Assembly (NCBI RefSeq): GCF_018881595.1
Contig: NZ_JACVQA010000002.1
Span: 224,791 to 288,790, forward strand
Direction: 5' to 3'
Origin: Polynucleobacter sp. UK-Gri1-W3
GTDB lineage: Bacteria; Pseudomonadota; Gammaproteobacteria; Burkholderiales; Burkholderiaceae
DNA: 64,000 bases
Part shown: piece after piece, positions 18,294-26,748 of the stretch
Numbering within the stretch: the stretch's first letter is position 1
How the letters are laid out: every line of letters begins with the position of its first letter
Program-made: the position numbers and the translations under genes
Notes under the pieces: model-generated
Database searches by the model: none
What the model was told of the DNA's origin: nothing
The model's input: only the letters and a program-made list of their open reading frames with translations

Positions 18294-19202
18294 TTGACCA
18301 TTAATAGACTTCTCGCCTTTAGCCTTTTATTAGTAGCCACACTTCATTGCTCATTTGTTCACGCTGGTGAGGGTGCATTTGGCTGGATATACACCTTGGA
18401 TTTGCAGCCCAAGGGTAAGGTGGAGTTTGAGCAGCGACTACAACTCAATCAACAGCAAGCTGCAGGCACTTACGATGCGTTAACTGCCAGGACCGAGCTG
18501 GAATATGGTTTGACTAATGACCTGCAAGTAGCCGGCTATATCAACTCCTACTACACAAGCGCCAATCAAAATTACACCAATCCAGAAGCATGTGGAGACT
18601 CACCAACTTGTACAGGCGGTTATGGAGTCCCTTCCTCACATGATCCATCGACAGCCTATAAGAAAAGTGGGATTGAAGGTGGCTCTCTAGAGGCAATCTA
18701 TCGCATCACCAATCCAGTGACTTCGCCAGTAGGTGTAGGGCTGTATCTCGAACCAACATGGGGCAGAAATAAAGATGAATTAGAAGCAAGATTATTGTTG
18801 CAATCCAATTTTATCGACGACCGCTTGATTCTGGCAGGTAACGTCGTAGTTGCAAATGAGCGCTTGAAATTTATTGAGAATGGAAACGTACCTGAGTCGA
18901 TGTTGGATTTTCTAGTTGGAGCTAGCTATCGTTTCGCCCCTAAATGGTCTGCCGGCGTTGAGGCGCGCTTTCATAACGATTATTCAGAGTTGAACTTACG
19001 CAATCAAGTACAAAGAGCTACTTTTATAGGCCCCAATATGCACTACGCAGCCAAAGACTGGTGGGTTACAGGCGCATGGCGCTATCAACTGGCAGGCGGG
19101 ACCTGTATGGGTGGTGGCGAGGCAGAGTGCTCTAACGCACGCGTTTGGGATAGTCATTCAGTAAATGAATTCATTGTCAAAGTTGGATTCCCCCTCAACT
19201 AA
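18294..19202 (+). CDS. Outer-membrane beta-barrel protein, first gene of a Fur-boxed operon
   Basis: This 302-residue protein starts at TTG 18294; no in-frame ATG gives a better signal peptide, and the resulting start (LLAFSLLLVATLHCSFVHA) is a good one. The mature part has barrel-like alternation, with LEYGLTNDLQVAGYI, LYLEPTWG and a final KVGFPLN, and may belong to the DUF6662-like family. It has no TonB plug, so it is not a siderophore receptor. Four cysteines in extracellular-loop-like segments could form disulfides. It leads an operon with an FMN-binding protein, ApbE and a membrane protein. Confidence 0.75.
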   Translation: MTINRLLAFSLLLVATLHCSFVHAGEGAFGWIYTLDLQPKGKVEFEQRLQLNQQQAAGTYDALTARTELEYGLTNDLQVAGYINSYYTSANQNYTNPEACGDSPTCTGGYGVPSSHDPSTAYKKSGIEGGSLEAIYRITNPVTSPVGVGLYLEPTWGRNKDELEARLLLQSNFIDDRLILAGNVVVANERLKFIENGNVPESMLDFLVGASYRFAPKWSAGVEARFHNDYSELNLRNQVQRATFIGPNMHYAAKDWWVTGAWRYQLAGGTCMGGGEAECSNARVWDSHSVNEFIVKVGFPLN

Positions 19203-19235
19203 TAACTAATTTCTAACAACTATACGAAAGAACTT

Positions 19236-19415
19236 ATGGAAACTCAGAATCTATTAGTTGCAGCTCTGACTCACCTGTTGAAGTTTCAAGCCACCCAATG
19301 CCAAACAGCCAAAGAGAGAGCATTAATGATGTTCGAGACACTCTCTAACCTCAAAGGCGTTAACCCTGACATCCAAACGCTTTGTAATGAAGCCAATGAA
19401 TTACTTACTAGCTAA
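19236..19415 (+). CDS. 59-residue protein in the Fur-boxed operon
   Basis: METQNLLVAALTH begins a 59-residue open frame (ATG 19236, TAA 19413-19415) preceded by GAAAG. It fills the 219-base space between the barrel and FMN-binding genes exactly, with no other reading frame there. It is predicted helical and soluble, with Cys 21 and Cys 51. I do not recognise a family. Its position between cotranscribed genes is the main support. Confidence 0.65.
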   Translation: METQNLLVAALTHLLKFQATQCQTAKERALMMFETLSNLKGVNPDIQTLCNEANELLTS

Positions 19416-19421
19416 ATTGAA

Positions 19422-19997
19422 ATGATGATCTGGAAACCTAACCCTTTAGCGCTTATTGGTATAGCAATGATTAGTGCACCAATCATTGCCCATGCAAAAA
19501 TTTATGTTTCTACTGAGCAGGCGCAAAAAATCCTTTTCCCCAACAAAACACTCACAAAAAATCCCATCATCATTACAGATGATCTACAAGAAAAGATGCG
19601 CTCCGCCTCTAGCATCCGGCACCCCTTTCAAGGTAATCGCATCTGGAAGGCGCCTGATGGTAGCTGGCTAGTTATTGATGAAGTCGTTGGAAAGCATGAA
19701 ATGATTACCTATGCTGTTGCGATCAACCCCAATGGCAGCGTTGCTGGCATAGAGATTTTGGAATACGTTGAGTCTTATGGATATGAAGTAGCAGAAGCAC
19801 AATGGCGCAAACAGTTTGTAGGCAAGAGTGCATCTGATCCCATTAAGCTTAATCAAGACATTCAAAATATTGGAGGTGCCACGCTATCCTGCAAGCATCT
19901 CACCGATGGTGTGAAGCGGATAACGGTTTTATATGACCTAGCTCTGAAGAATAGCCCCCCATCAATAGCTCCAGCTCAAATATCCAAAGCAAAATGA
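19422..19997 (+). CDS. Exported FMN-binding protein with flavinylation motif
   Basis: This 191-residue protein has a signal peptide (about 1-25) and one FMN-binding domain. The acceptor motif NIGGATLSCKHLTDG places the Thr (residue 154) where ApbE attaches FMN by a phosphoester bond in Nqr, Rnf and related proteins. It should be a periplasmic electron carrier. The ApbE gene overlaps it by four bases, which strongly supports flavinylation. With Fur boxes upstream, a role in ferric or haem iron reduction is inferred rather than shown. Confidence 0.85.
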   Translation: MMIWKPNPLALIGIAMISAPIIAHAKIYVSTEQAQKILFPNKTLTKNPIIITDDLQEKMRSASSIRHPFQGNRIWKAPDGSWLVIDEVVGKHEMITYAVAINPNGSVAGIEILEYVESYGYEVAEAQWRKQFVGKSASDPIKLNQDIQNIGGATLSCKHLTDGVKRITVLYDLALKNSPPSIAPAQISKAK

Positions 19998-20815
19998 TTC
20001 GTTGTAAACCCCTCCTTGGAACATTTGTTGAAATCTCCGTGACCCAAGAAGATGGGCATATAGCTATTGATAATGCTTTTACAGCTATTCAACATGTTCA
20101 TGACCTCATGGGATTTCACAGCCCTAAAAGTGAGCTCAGCGAAATCAATCAACGCGCCCATATACAAGCAGTTGAAATTCATCCATGGACTGCGCAAGTG
20201 ATTCGAATTGCGAAAGAGGTTCACCTTGAATCCGATGGCCTATTTAATTGCGGTATCGGTCATCGCTTAGTTGCTGCAGGCTTATTGCCGCAACATATTA
20301 CCTTTGCCAATCATGATCTTGGCGGAATTGAAGATATTCACTTCTTAGCACCTGACTTGATAAAGTCTTCGCGCCCAGTCTGCCTAGATCTTGGTGGAAT
20401 TGCTAAAGGGTTTGCAGTGGATATGGCGGTGAGAGTCTTAATATCAGATGGCATCACATCCGGCTCAGTGAATGCTGGTGGAGATATGCGGGTATTCGGA
20501 AATACCTCATTTCCCATTCAAATTCGCCATCCCGAGACGCCTGACGAGTTAATTGAAATTGGATCCTTAAAAGATGGGGCTATTGCCACGAGTAGTCTTT
20601 ACTTTGCAAAAAGAGATCATCAGAAGAGTCACATCATTAATCCCTTAGCTCAGCATTATTCTGAAGTGCATGCCGAGGTTTCGGGATCATTCTCAATTCT
20701 TGCTAAAGAGTGTGTTTATGCAGATGCACTCACTAAGGTTTTGGCTTTATCCAATGATGAGCATCACCCCTGCTTTAGTCGTTTCTCGGCACAAGCACTG
20801 AGGATTGCAGCATGA
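19994..20815 (+). CDS. apbE: ApbE FAD:protein FMN transferase
   Basis: This 273-residue protein has the ApbE motifs LLGTFVEI, the FNCGIG segment, DLGGIAKGFAVD, NAGGDMRVFG and the C-terminal YADALTKVL (metal/flavin site). It transfers FMN from FAD to a Thr or Ser of target proteins. Unlike most periplasmic ApbE lipoproteins it begins directly at the catalytic domain, with no signal peptide, so flavinylation may occur in the cytoplasm before export or the start may be misread. It overlaps both neighbours by four bases. Confidence 0.9.
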   Translation: MIRCKPLLGTFVEISVTQEDGHIAIDNAFTAIQHVHDLMGFHSPKSELSEINQRAHIQAVEIHPWTAQVIRIAKEVHLESDGLFNCGIGHRLVAAGLLPQHITFANHDLGGIEDIHFLAPDLIKSSRPVCLDLGGIAKGFAVDMAVRVLISDGITSGSVNAGGDMRVFGNTSFPIQIRHPETPDELIEIGSLKDGAIATSSLYFAKRDHQKSHIINPLAQHYSEVHAEVSGSFSILAKECVYADALTKVLALSNDEHHPCFSRFSAQALRIAA

Positions 20816-21237
20816 GTCGCCTTGGAAAGATGCCGAACTGGCAAAGAACTTTTGTCATCTGCGGCCTAATGACTTGTTCCATTACAGGCCTCATGTATCT
20901 ACTAGGTCATCAATTCCAAATTCAAAGATCGACTCTTGGTACGCATAGCATCTTGGCAGCCCATGGAATTGCGGCAATACTAGCTACCTTAGCTATAGGC
21001 TCAGTTCTGCCCTTTCATATCAAGGCGGGCTACAAGTCCAAAAAGCAGTGGTGGAGTGGTTTTAGTCAGTTGGGTTTTCTTGCCGTACTACTTATTTCTG
21101 GAGCCCTACTGTATTACGGTCCTCAAGAGATAAGGGATGCAGTTATAGACACCCACTGGATAGTGGGCCTCCTATTTTTTGCCATTTTTATACTGCATGT
21201 ATTTACTAAGCTAGATATTAATAGCCATCGTCTTTAG
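20812..21237 (+). CDS. His-rich four-helix membrane protein, possible b-type cytochrome
   Basis: This 141-residue protein has about four membrane helices (around 12-32, 45-68, 85-103 and 115-135). Histidines 45, 51, 69, 115 and 129 lie in or near these helices and could ligate one or two haems, as in DUF4405-like and ferric-reductase-like proteins. It would hand electrons from the quinone pool to the periplasmic flavoprotein encoded upstream. The haem role is inference; only the His placement and operon context support it. Confidence 0.7.
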   Translation: MSRLGKMPNWQRTFVICGLMTCSITGLMYLLGHQFQIQRSTLGTHSILAAHGIAAILATLAIGSVLPFHIKAGYKSKKQWWSGFSQLGFLAVLLISGALLYYGPQEIRDAVIDTHWIVGLLFFAIFILHVFTKLDINSHRL

Positions 21238-21319
21238 TACTCATAGCTAAAGGGCATTGATGCAATTCATATTGAACTCACTTTATTAAAAAATGACTTA
21301 AATGATGATGTTTGAATGA

Positions 21320-21631
21320 CTACCTTTTGCAATAGTATTTGTAGAGCAAGCTCATTACCGCTACTGCAACCTCGCTAGCCAGGGAATAATAAATTTGCTT
21401 TCCCTCCCTACGTGTCTTCACTAATTTCTCTTTCCGTAATACCGTTAATTGCTGGGATAACGTTGGCTGATGCAAATCCAATGCAACCTCAAGCTCACTA
21501 ACGCATTTTTCACCCTGCCCGATTTCACATAACAACATCATTCGATCGCTATTAGACAAAACTTTCATTAGCTTGCAAGCCTCATCCGCAGAAGCCTGCA
21601 TTTTTTTAAGTTCTGATTTAGTAATAGTCAT
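21320..21631 (-). CDS. bigR: BigR/SqrR-type ArsR-family persulfide-sensing repressor
   Basis: This 103-residue winged-helix protein has the DNA-binding segment LDLHQPTLSQQLTVLRKEKLV and a beta wing RREGKQIYYSL. Cys 43 (EKCVSELE) and Cys 101 near the C terminus align with the two cysteines that form a polysulfide bridge in BigR and SqrR, releasing DNA when sulfide or persulfide rises. It is encoded one base after the dioxygenase-like gene it should control, and next to a TauE permease, the arrangement of the known BigR regulon. Confidence 0.85.
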   Translation of the reverse strand: MTITKSELKKMQASADEACKLMKVLSNSDRMMLLCEIGQGEKCVSELEVALDLHQPTLSQQLTVLRKEKLVKTRREGKQIYYSLASEVAVAVMSLLYKYYCKR

Positions 21632-21632
21632 A

Positions 21633-22523
21633 TTAAAGAGCGTTCAAGGGAATTTTTAAATATGATTTGCCATTGGCCTCTGGCTCAGGAAGATGGCCTG
21701 CGCGAATATTAACCTGAATAGATGGCAGTATGAGATTGGGCATATCTAAGGTAGCGTCACGTTTATTGCGCATTTGCACAAATTGCTCTTCGCTAACGCC
21801 TGTGTGCACATGAATATTGGACTTCTTTTCCTCCCCAACTGTTGTGCAGTAAGCCGCAGCACGTTCAGTGGGCGGGTAGTCATGGCACATGTATAACCTT
21901 GTCTCATCGGGATAACTGAATACTTTCTGAATAGACCGATACAAAGCCTGAGCGCTACCCCCCGGAAAGTCGCAACGCGCTGTCCCAACATCAGGCATAA
22001 ATAGAGTATCTCCAACAAATAAAGCGTCGCCAATCTCATAAGCCATACAAGCAGGAGTATGTCCTGGCGCATACAGCGCTTTTAAGGAGAGGTTTCCAAA
22101 TGTAAGCGATTCACCATCTTGCAATAAATAATCAAATTGAGAGCCATCAACGGCAAATTGATCACCTAGATTAAAAACACTCTTAAAAACGTTTTGTACA
22201 CTAGTGATGTGATCCCCAATCACAATCTTTCCACCCAACCGACTTTGAATGTAAGGAGCTGCTGTTAGATGATCGGCATGAGCGTGGGTTTCTAAAACCC
22301 AAGTTAACTGTAATTGCTCACTCTTTATAAAGCCAATGACTTCATCAGCAGATTTTGTGGAGGTTCGACCTGATTTAGGGTCATAGTTCATCACTGAATC
22401 TATGACTACGCATGGGCTTTGCTTACCCGAATAAACGACGTAGGTAAAAGTCCAGGTTTCTGGATCAAAGAATGCTTTAACATCAGCATGAGGGCTTGGA
22501 TTCACAAAGACCTTTCTTGGCAA
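21633..22523 (-). CDS. blh: Persulfide dioxygenase-like metallo-hydrolase (Blh/ETHE1 family)
   Basis: This 296-residue MBL-fold protein has ETHAHADHLTA, YAPGHTPACMAY, FVGDTLF and YMCHDYPP, the pattern of Blh and ETHE1, iron enzymes that oxidise persulfides to sulfite in the cell. The start at TTG 22523 gives the expected N terminus before KAFFDPETWTFTYVV; no in-frame ATG is near. A nine-codon ATG frame (22531 to 22502) overlaps this start out of phase. The gene is divergent from the TauE permease, which could export the sulfite. Confidence 0.88.
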   Translation of the reverse strand: MPRKVFVNPSPHADVKAFFDPETWTFTYVVYSGKQSPCVVIDSVMNYDPKSGRTSTKSADEVIGFIKSEQLQLTWVLETHAHADHLTAAPYIQSRLGGKIVIGDHITSVQNVFKSVFNLGDQFAVDGSQFDYLLQDGESLTFGNLSLKALYAPGHTPACMAYEIGDALFVGDTLFMPDVGTARCDFPGGSAQALYRSIQKVFSYPDETRLYMCHDYPPTERAAAYCTTVGEEKKSNIHVHTGVSEEQFVQMRNKRDATLDMPNLILPSIQVNIRAGHLPEPEANGKSYLKIPLNAL

Positions 22524-22550
22524 TAGCGCATTTATTCCTAAAAGGAGTAA

Positions 22551-23417
22551 ATGGTATATATTTTTATATATTATCTTAATATAAAATTAATTGCAATGGA
22601 CTACTCAATCTTCATCAGCCCCTGCTTAGGTCTTTTTGTGGGCTTATTAATGGGCCTAACCGGTGCTGGCGGCGGGATCCTATCAGTTCCTTTACTGGTC
22701 TTTATCCTGCATTTGCCGGTAGCGGAAGCAGCTCCAATTTCCCTCTCAGCAATTGCGCTCTCTGCAGGGGTTGGCGCCTTGTTAGGGCTAAGAAATAAGA
22801 TTCTTCGGTACAAAGCTGCTGCATTTATGGCGATGTTTGGGCTGATACTTTCTCCAATAGGATTATGGGCATCACAACGCATTCCCAATGCTCCGCTATT
22901 AATTCTATTTAGCTGCACACTGTTCTATGTATCCATTCGCCTCTATAGGCAGGCGTATAAAGAAATTCATGGCATACCTGATTTTGAAGGAAAGCCTCCA
23001 CCTCCATGTTTACTTGATTCCTCCAGGGGGAAGTTAGCTTGGAACATTCCCTGTGCACGAGCCCTTATGTTTTCCGGCGGATTGGCAGGCTTGCTTTCTG
23101 GGCTATTAGGCGTTGGTGGTGGATTCGTGATTGTCCCAGCACTCAAGCGCTATACCGATTTACCCATCAACTCTATAGTTGCTACATCATTGGGTGTGCT
23201 TGCCATTATTGCGGGGGGTGGCACTCTTTTCTCTGCCATGTCCGGAAATCTTGACCTAGTGATTGCAGCGCCTTTTGCATTAGGAGCCCTACTCGGCTTA
23301 CTGATTGGCAGAGGATTTGGTAAAAATCTCAGCGGGCCAAGATTGCAACAAATTTTTTCTGTATTGACGTTTGTCGTGGCTATCAGCCTCATTCTCAAAG
23401 GCGTTAATAGTCTATGA
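22551..23417 (+). CDS. TauE/SafE-family sulfite exporter-like permease
   Basis: This 288-residue protein has about eight membrane helices in two related halves, with GLTGAGGGILSVPLL in the first and GLLGVGGGFVIVPAL in the second, the TauE repeat signature. In BigR regulons such permeases are thought to move sulfite or other sulfur anions. ATG 22551 has AAGGAG only three bases away; ATG 22596 (MDYSIF) is an equally plausible start that leaves the AT-rich operator untranslated. It overlaps the next gene by four bases. Confidence 0.87.
   Translation: MVYIFIYYLNIKLIAMDYSIFISPCLGLFVGLLMGLTGAGGGILSVPLLVFILHLPVAEAAPISLSAIALSAGVGALLGLRNKILRYKAAAFMAMFGLILSPIGLWASQRIPNAPLLILFSCTLFYVSIRLYRQAYKEIHGIPDFEGKPPPPCLLDSSRGKLAWNIPCARALMFSGGLAGLLSGLLGVGGGFVIVPALKRYTDLPINSIVATSLGVLAIIAGGGTLFSAMSGNLDLVIAAPFALGALLGLLIGRGFGKNLSGPRLQQIFSVLTFVVAISLILKGVNSL
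22555..22570. promoter_or_regulatory. AT-rich palindrome in the divergent bigR-regulon promoter
   Basis: TATATA-TTTT-TATATA forms a symmetric site between the dioxygenase and permease genes. AT-rich palindromes of this sort are the known operators of BigR in other bacteria, so it is the likely repressor site. This is inference from position and symmetry. Confidence 0.5.
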
Positions 23418-23977
23418 GAAGGCCATTGGCATCTTTTATCTATATTCTTGTATTCATCATGTTAGGAGCTCTACTGATGTCGATATCTAAATCTAGCTCT
23501 TTGTTATCCACCTCTATCAACTCTATATCTGGGACCGTTAGCAATCTCAATAATGAGTTACTTGAATACGTTAATCCCGAAAAGCCTACACATGATCATT
23601 CCTCGGTCTATTACAAGCGCTTCTTTATCTCCAAATTTAACTTGGGCGATAAAGCAATCGAAGCAAAGTTTTCAATGCCAATGAAGATTGCTGAAGGCGA
23701 TCAAATCACCGTGTCGGGATATCTGAAAGATAGTGCCTTTCAAGTTCTTGCCTATAACAATCAAACACAGCAAGTCACTAGTAATGAAAATTGGATCGTA
23801 CTGGTCTTAGGCGCCCTATTCTTCTTTATAGTAGCAATTGGCTTATTCAATAGCGAATTGGTTGCCGAAGGCGCTCTGATTCCCAAGCTTTTTCTATTTG
23901 GATTTACCTTGGTAGCAATATATATGGGCTACCGAGCACTCCTGATCCGCGAGGCCATTAAGCTAATTTCAAATTAA
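23414..23977 (+). CDS. Membrane protein with periplasmic domain, sulfur-module associated
   Basis: This 187-residue protein has an N-terminal membrane helix (about 8-25), a roughly 100-residue polar domain containing a beta-rich stretch (about 65-120), and two C-terminal helices (about 128-180). It overlaps the permease gene by four bases, so it should be coexpressed with it. I do not recognise a family; the beta-rich part with its VSGYLKD strand is loosely reminiscent of an OB fold. A terminator follows. Confidence 0.65.
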   Translation: MRRPLASFIYILVFIMLGALLMSISKSSSLLSTSINSISGTVSNLNNELLEYVNPEKPTHDHSSVYYKRFFISKFNLGDKAIEAKFSMPMKIAEGDQITVSGYLKDSAFQVLAYNNQTQQVTSNENWIVLVLGALFFFIVAIGLFNSELVAEGALIPKLFLFGFTLVAIYMGYRALLIREAIKLISN

Positions 23978-23992
23978 GTTGCACTGAAATAG

Positions 23993-24020
23993 AAAAAGCC
24001 CTTATTACTAAGGGCTTTTT
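23993..24020. terminator. Bidirectional terminator between sulfur module and liv operon
   Basis: AAAAAGCCCTTA (23993-24004) pairs perfectly with TAAGGGCTTTTT (24009-24020) over a four-base loop. A runs on one side and T runs on the other make it a terminator for both convergent operons. Confidence 0.92.
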
Positions 24021-24057
24021 TATTACTTACAGTTTAGTGATCTGCTTGATGCGCTAC

Positions 24058-24786
24058 TTAGTGGCCACCAGCACCACCTAAGTAAGCTGCTTTCACAGCT
24101 GGGTCGTCTTTGAGCTTAGCAGCAGGTCCGTGTGTAGCAATCTTACCGTTCTCAAGTACATAACCGTAATCCGCTACATTCAAGGCTGCAGCAGCGAACT
24201 GCTCAACCAACAACATCGTTACGCCTTGTGACTTGAGGTTAGAGATGATCTTAAACACTTCCTCAACCAAGATTGGTGCAAGACCCATGGATGGCTCATC
24301 CAAGAGAATGATCTCAGGATTCAGCATCACAGCACGGGCCATGGCCAACATCTGCTGCTCACCACCCGATAGTGTTCCGGCCAACTGATTGCGACGCTCT
24401 TTGAGGCGTGGGAACATTTCGAGTGATTTCTCGAGATCGTTCTTGATGTCGCCTTTAGGACGGCTACCTGTAAAGCGTGGAAATGCGCCAAGCAACAGAT
24501 TGTCAGTTACAGACATTGTTGTAAACACACGGCGACCTTCAGGACTGTGGGCTAAACCCAAACGTGCGATTTTATGAGAGTCGTAACCATCAATTTTTTC
24601 GCCGCCCAAGGTGACTTCGCCAGCCGTTGGCTTAATCATGCCAGTAATAGCGCGCATGGTGGTGGTTTTACCAGCACCGTTTGAGCCAATCAAAGTAATT
24701 ACCTGCCCTTTAGGAACATCAATATTGATGCCATGGAGGACTTTTACTTTGCCGTAGCCTGCTTCAAGATTCTTAATAGATAACAT
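24058..24786 (-). CDS. livF: Branched-chain amino acid ABC transporter ATPase LivF
   Basis: This 242-residue ABC ATPase has Walker A GSNGAGKTT, the signature LSGGEQQML, Walker B EIILLDEPSMGLAP and the switch His in LLVEQF. It closely fits LivF, the second ATPase of HAAT-family importers. It is the last gene of the livK-livH-livMG-livF operon, with a terminator after it. Confidence 0.95.
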   Translation of the reverse strand: MLSIKNLEAGYGKVKVLHGINIDVPKGQVITLIGSNGAGKTTTMRAITGMIKPTAGEVTLGGEKIDGYDSHKIARLGLAHSPEGRRVFTTMSVTDNLLLGAFPRFTGSRPKGDIKNDLEKSLEMFPRLKERRNQLAGTLSGGEQQMLAMARAVMLNPEIILLDEPSMGLAPILVEEVFKIISNLKSQGVTMLLVEQFAAAALNVADYGYVLENGKIATHGPAAKLKDDPAVKAAYLGGAGGH

Positions 24787-24816
24787 GGTATTTACCGATT
24801 CAATATGTTCTAGTGA

Positions 24817-26748
24817 TTAAGTACCCAAGTAGGCATGAATCACCTTCTCGTCTGCCTGAACTTCAGCTGGTTTACCTTCTGCAATCTTCTGACCGAAGTC
24901 CAATACAGAAACGGTATCGCAAACTGACATCACCACATCCATGTGATGCTCAATCAGGATGAAGGTAATACCGCTATCGCGGATCTTACGAATAATGCGC
25001 AAGAGCTCTTTAATGTCAGGAGCTGTCAAACCTGCAGCTGGCTCATCTAACAAGAGTAACTCAGGATCTAATGCCAAGGCACGAGCAATTTCAAGCAAAC
25101 GCTGCTTACCATATGGCAAGTTACGAGCTTCTTCATTCGCCAAATCATCAAGACCAACGAATTTAAGCAAAGCCATTGCACGAGCATGTGCTTCAGCTTC
25201 TTCTTTCTTATAGCGTGGCAAATGCAATGCAATTTCCACCATGTTTGACTTAAAGGTGTGATGCAGACCAACCAAAATATTTTGGATCGCTGTCATCTCA
25301 CCGAAGAGCTGAACGTTTTGGAAGGTACGTGCAATACCGGATAGGGCAATGTCAGAAGAAGTCTTACCAACCACGCTTTCACCAGCGTACAACACGTTAC
25401 CCGCTGTGGGTACGTAAATACCAGTCAACACGTTCATCATGGTGCTCTTACCGGAACCGTTAGGGCCGATCAAACCATGAATAGTGCCGCGCTTGATACT
25501 CAGATCAACGTTGTTCAAAGCTTTCAAGCCGCCAAACTGCATCAATACAGAGTCCACTTTGAGGAGTTCAGTACCGGTATTTTGATTGGCAACCGTGCTA
25601 ATAAAGCTGATGGAATCATCCACCGCTTCAGCATCACCACCACGAGTGGTTTTAGCTTTACCAACGATAGTTTGGTAGAAGGTCTTAGTAAAGCCAACGA
25701 TACCGTTTTGCAAGTAGTAAACCACTAACAAAATCATGAAGCCAAAAATACTCAAGCGCCAGTCAGAGATGCTATTGAGCCAGAATGAGAATGCAGCCAA
25801 GCCAACAACACCCGCAATAGGAACTGCAACACGTCTTGGGGTGGTTGCCTGCTTAGACAAGGCCATAGCAGCACCCGCTACTACAACGATTGCAATAATC
25901 GAAGCAACAATGCGGAACAAGAAGATATCGTCCAGTAGTTTTGGCAACAACACAATGATGGCAGCGCCAATCACCGCGCCTAAACGTGACTTACGTCCGC
26001 CCATGATGATGCCGAGCAAGAACAGAACAGCCAATTCATTGTTATAGGTGTTTGGTGAAATATATTGCTCTGAGTAGGCATACAAGCAACCAGCCAAACC
26101 AGCAAAGCCAGCGCTAATCACAAATGCAATCACCTTAAAGCGATACACGGATACACCCATACAGTCACAAGCAATTGGGGAATCGCGCAATGCTTCAAAT
26201 GCACGACCGATTTGAGACTTCACAAAACGGTCAACTACGATGAGGGAAATAATCAAAACAATGGAAACCAACCAGAAATACTCTGCTTTGGTCATTGGCA
26301 CACCCATCAACTCAGGCTTAGGAATCTTGATCCCCAAAGGACCTTCAGTCAACCAAGTCATTTCGTTAATCAGAATCTGGGCGATCGTACCGAACGCCAA
26401 GGTCACCATCGCCAAGTAAGGTCCAATTACCTTCAGTGCTGGCAAAGCCAAAATTCCACCAAAGATCGCAGTCACAATAATGGAGGCTGGAATGTTGATC
26501 CAAATTGGGAAGCCAAAGTGGAAATACAAAACACCCGCGGTATAGGAACCGATGCCAAAAAGGGCTGCGTGCCCCAAAGAGACCTGACCTACATAACCCA
26601 CCACAATATCCAAACCAAATAACAAAATGGTGTAGATCAGAATGGTTTCAACTAAGTGAATGTAATAAGGATTATGGATAAATAGGGGCAATACGAATAG
26701 CCCCGCAATCGCAATTAATATGGGTAATAGAGACTTCAATTTCATCAT
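24817..26748 (-). CDS. LivM-LivG fusion: permease and ATPase of the branched-chain amino acid importer
   Basis: This 643-residue protein joins a LivM permease (about 1-300, with GYVGQVSLGHAALFGIG and the transporter loop IGRAFEALRDSPIACDCMG) to a LivG ATPase (about 390-643, Walker A GPNGSGKST, signature NLPYGKQRLLEIARAL, Walker B LLLLDEPAAGL). An extra hydrophobic stretch and a roughly 50-residue linker lie between. LivM and LivG are separate proteins in E. coli; fused versions occur in some proteobacteria. Its start overlaps the livH stop by one base. Confidence 0.93.
   Translation of the reverse strand: MMKLKSLLPILIAIAGLFVLPLFIHNPYYIHLVETILIYTILLFGLDIVVGYVGQVSLGHAALFGIGSYTAGVLYFHFGFPIWINIPASIIVTAIFGGILALPALKVIGPYLAMVTLAFGTIAQILINEMTWLTEGPLGIKIPKPELMGVPMTKAEYFWLVSIVLIISLIVVDRFVKSQIGRAFEALRDSPIACDCMGVSVYRFKVIAFVISAGFAGLAGCLYAYSEQYISPNTYNNELAVLFLLGIIMGGRKSRLGAVIGAAIIVLLPKLLDDIFLFRIVASIIAIVVVAGAAMALSKQATTPRRVAVPIAGVVGLAAFSFWLNSISDWRLSIFGFMILLVVYYLQNGIVGFTKTFYQTIVGKAKTTRGGDAEAVDDSISFISTVANQNTGTELLKVDSVLMQFGGLKALNNVDLSIKRGTIHGLIGPNGSGKSTMMNVLTGIYVPTAGNVLYAGESVVGKTSSDIALSGIARTFQNVQLFGEMTAIQNILVGLHHTFKSNMVEIALHLPRYKKEEAEAHARAMALLKFVGLDDLANEEARNLPYGKQRLLEIARALALDPELLLLDEPAAGLTAPDIKELLRIIRKIRDSGITFILIEHHMDVVMSVCDTVSVLDFGQKIAEGKPAEVQADEKVIHAYLGT

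Noticed and set aside
26212..26622. Plus-strand frame of 136 residues antisense to the LivM part of the fusion
   Set aside because: Composition is rich in Asn, Gln, His and Arg as expected for an antisense frame; no start signal.
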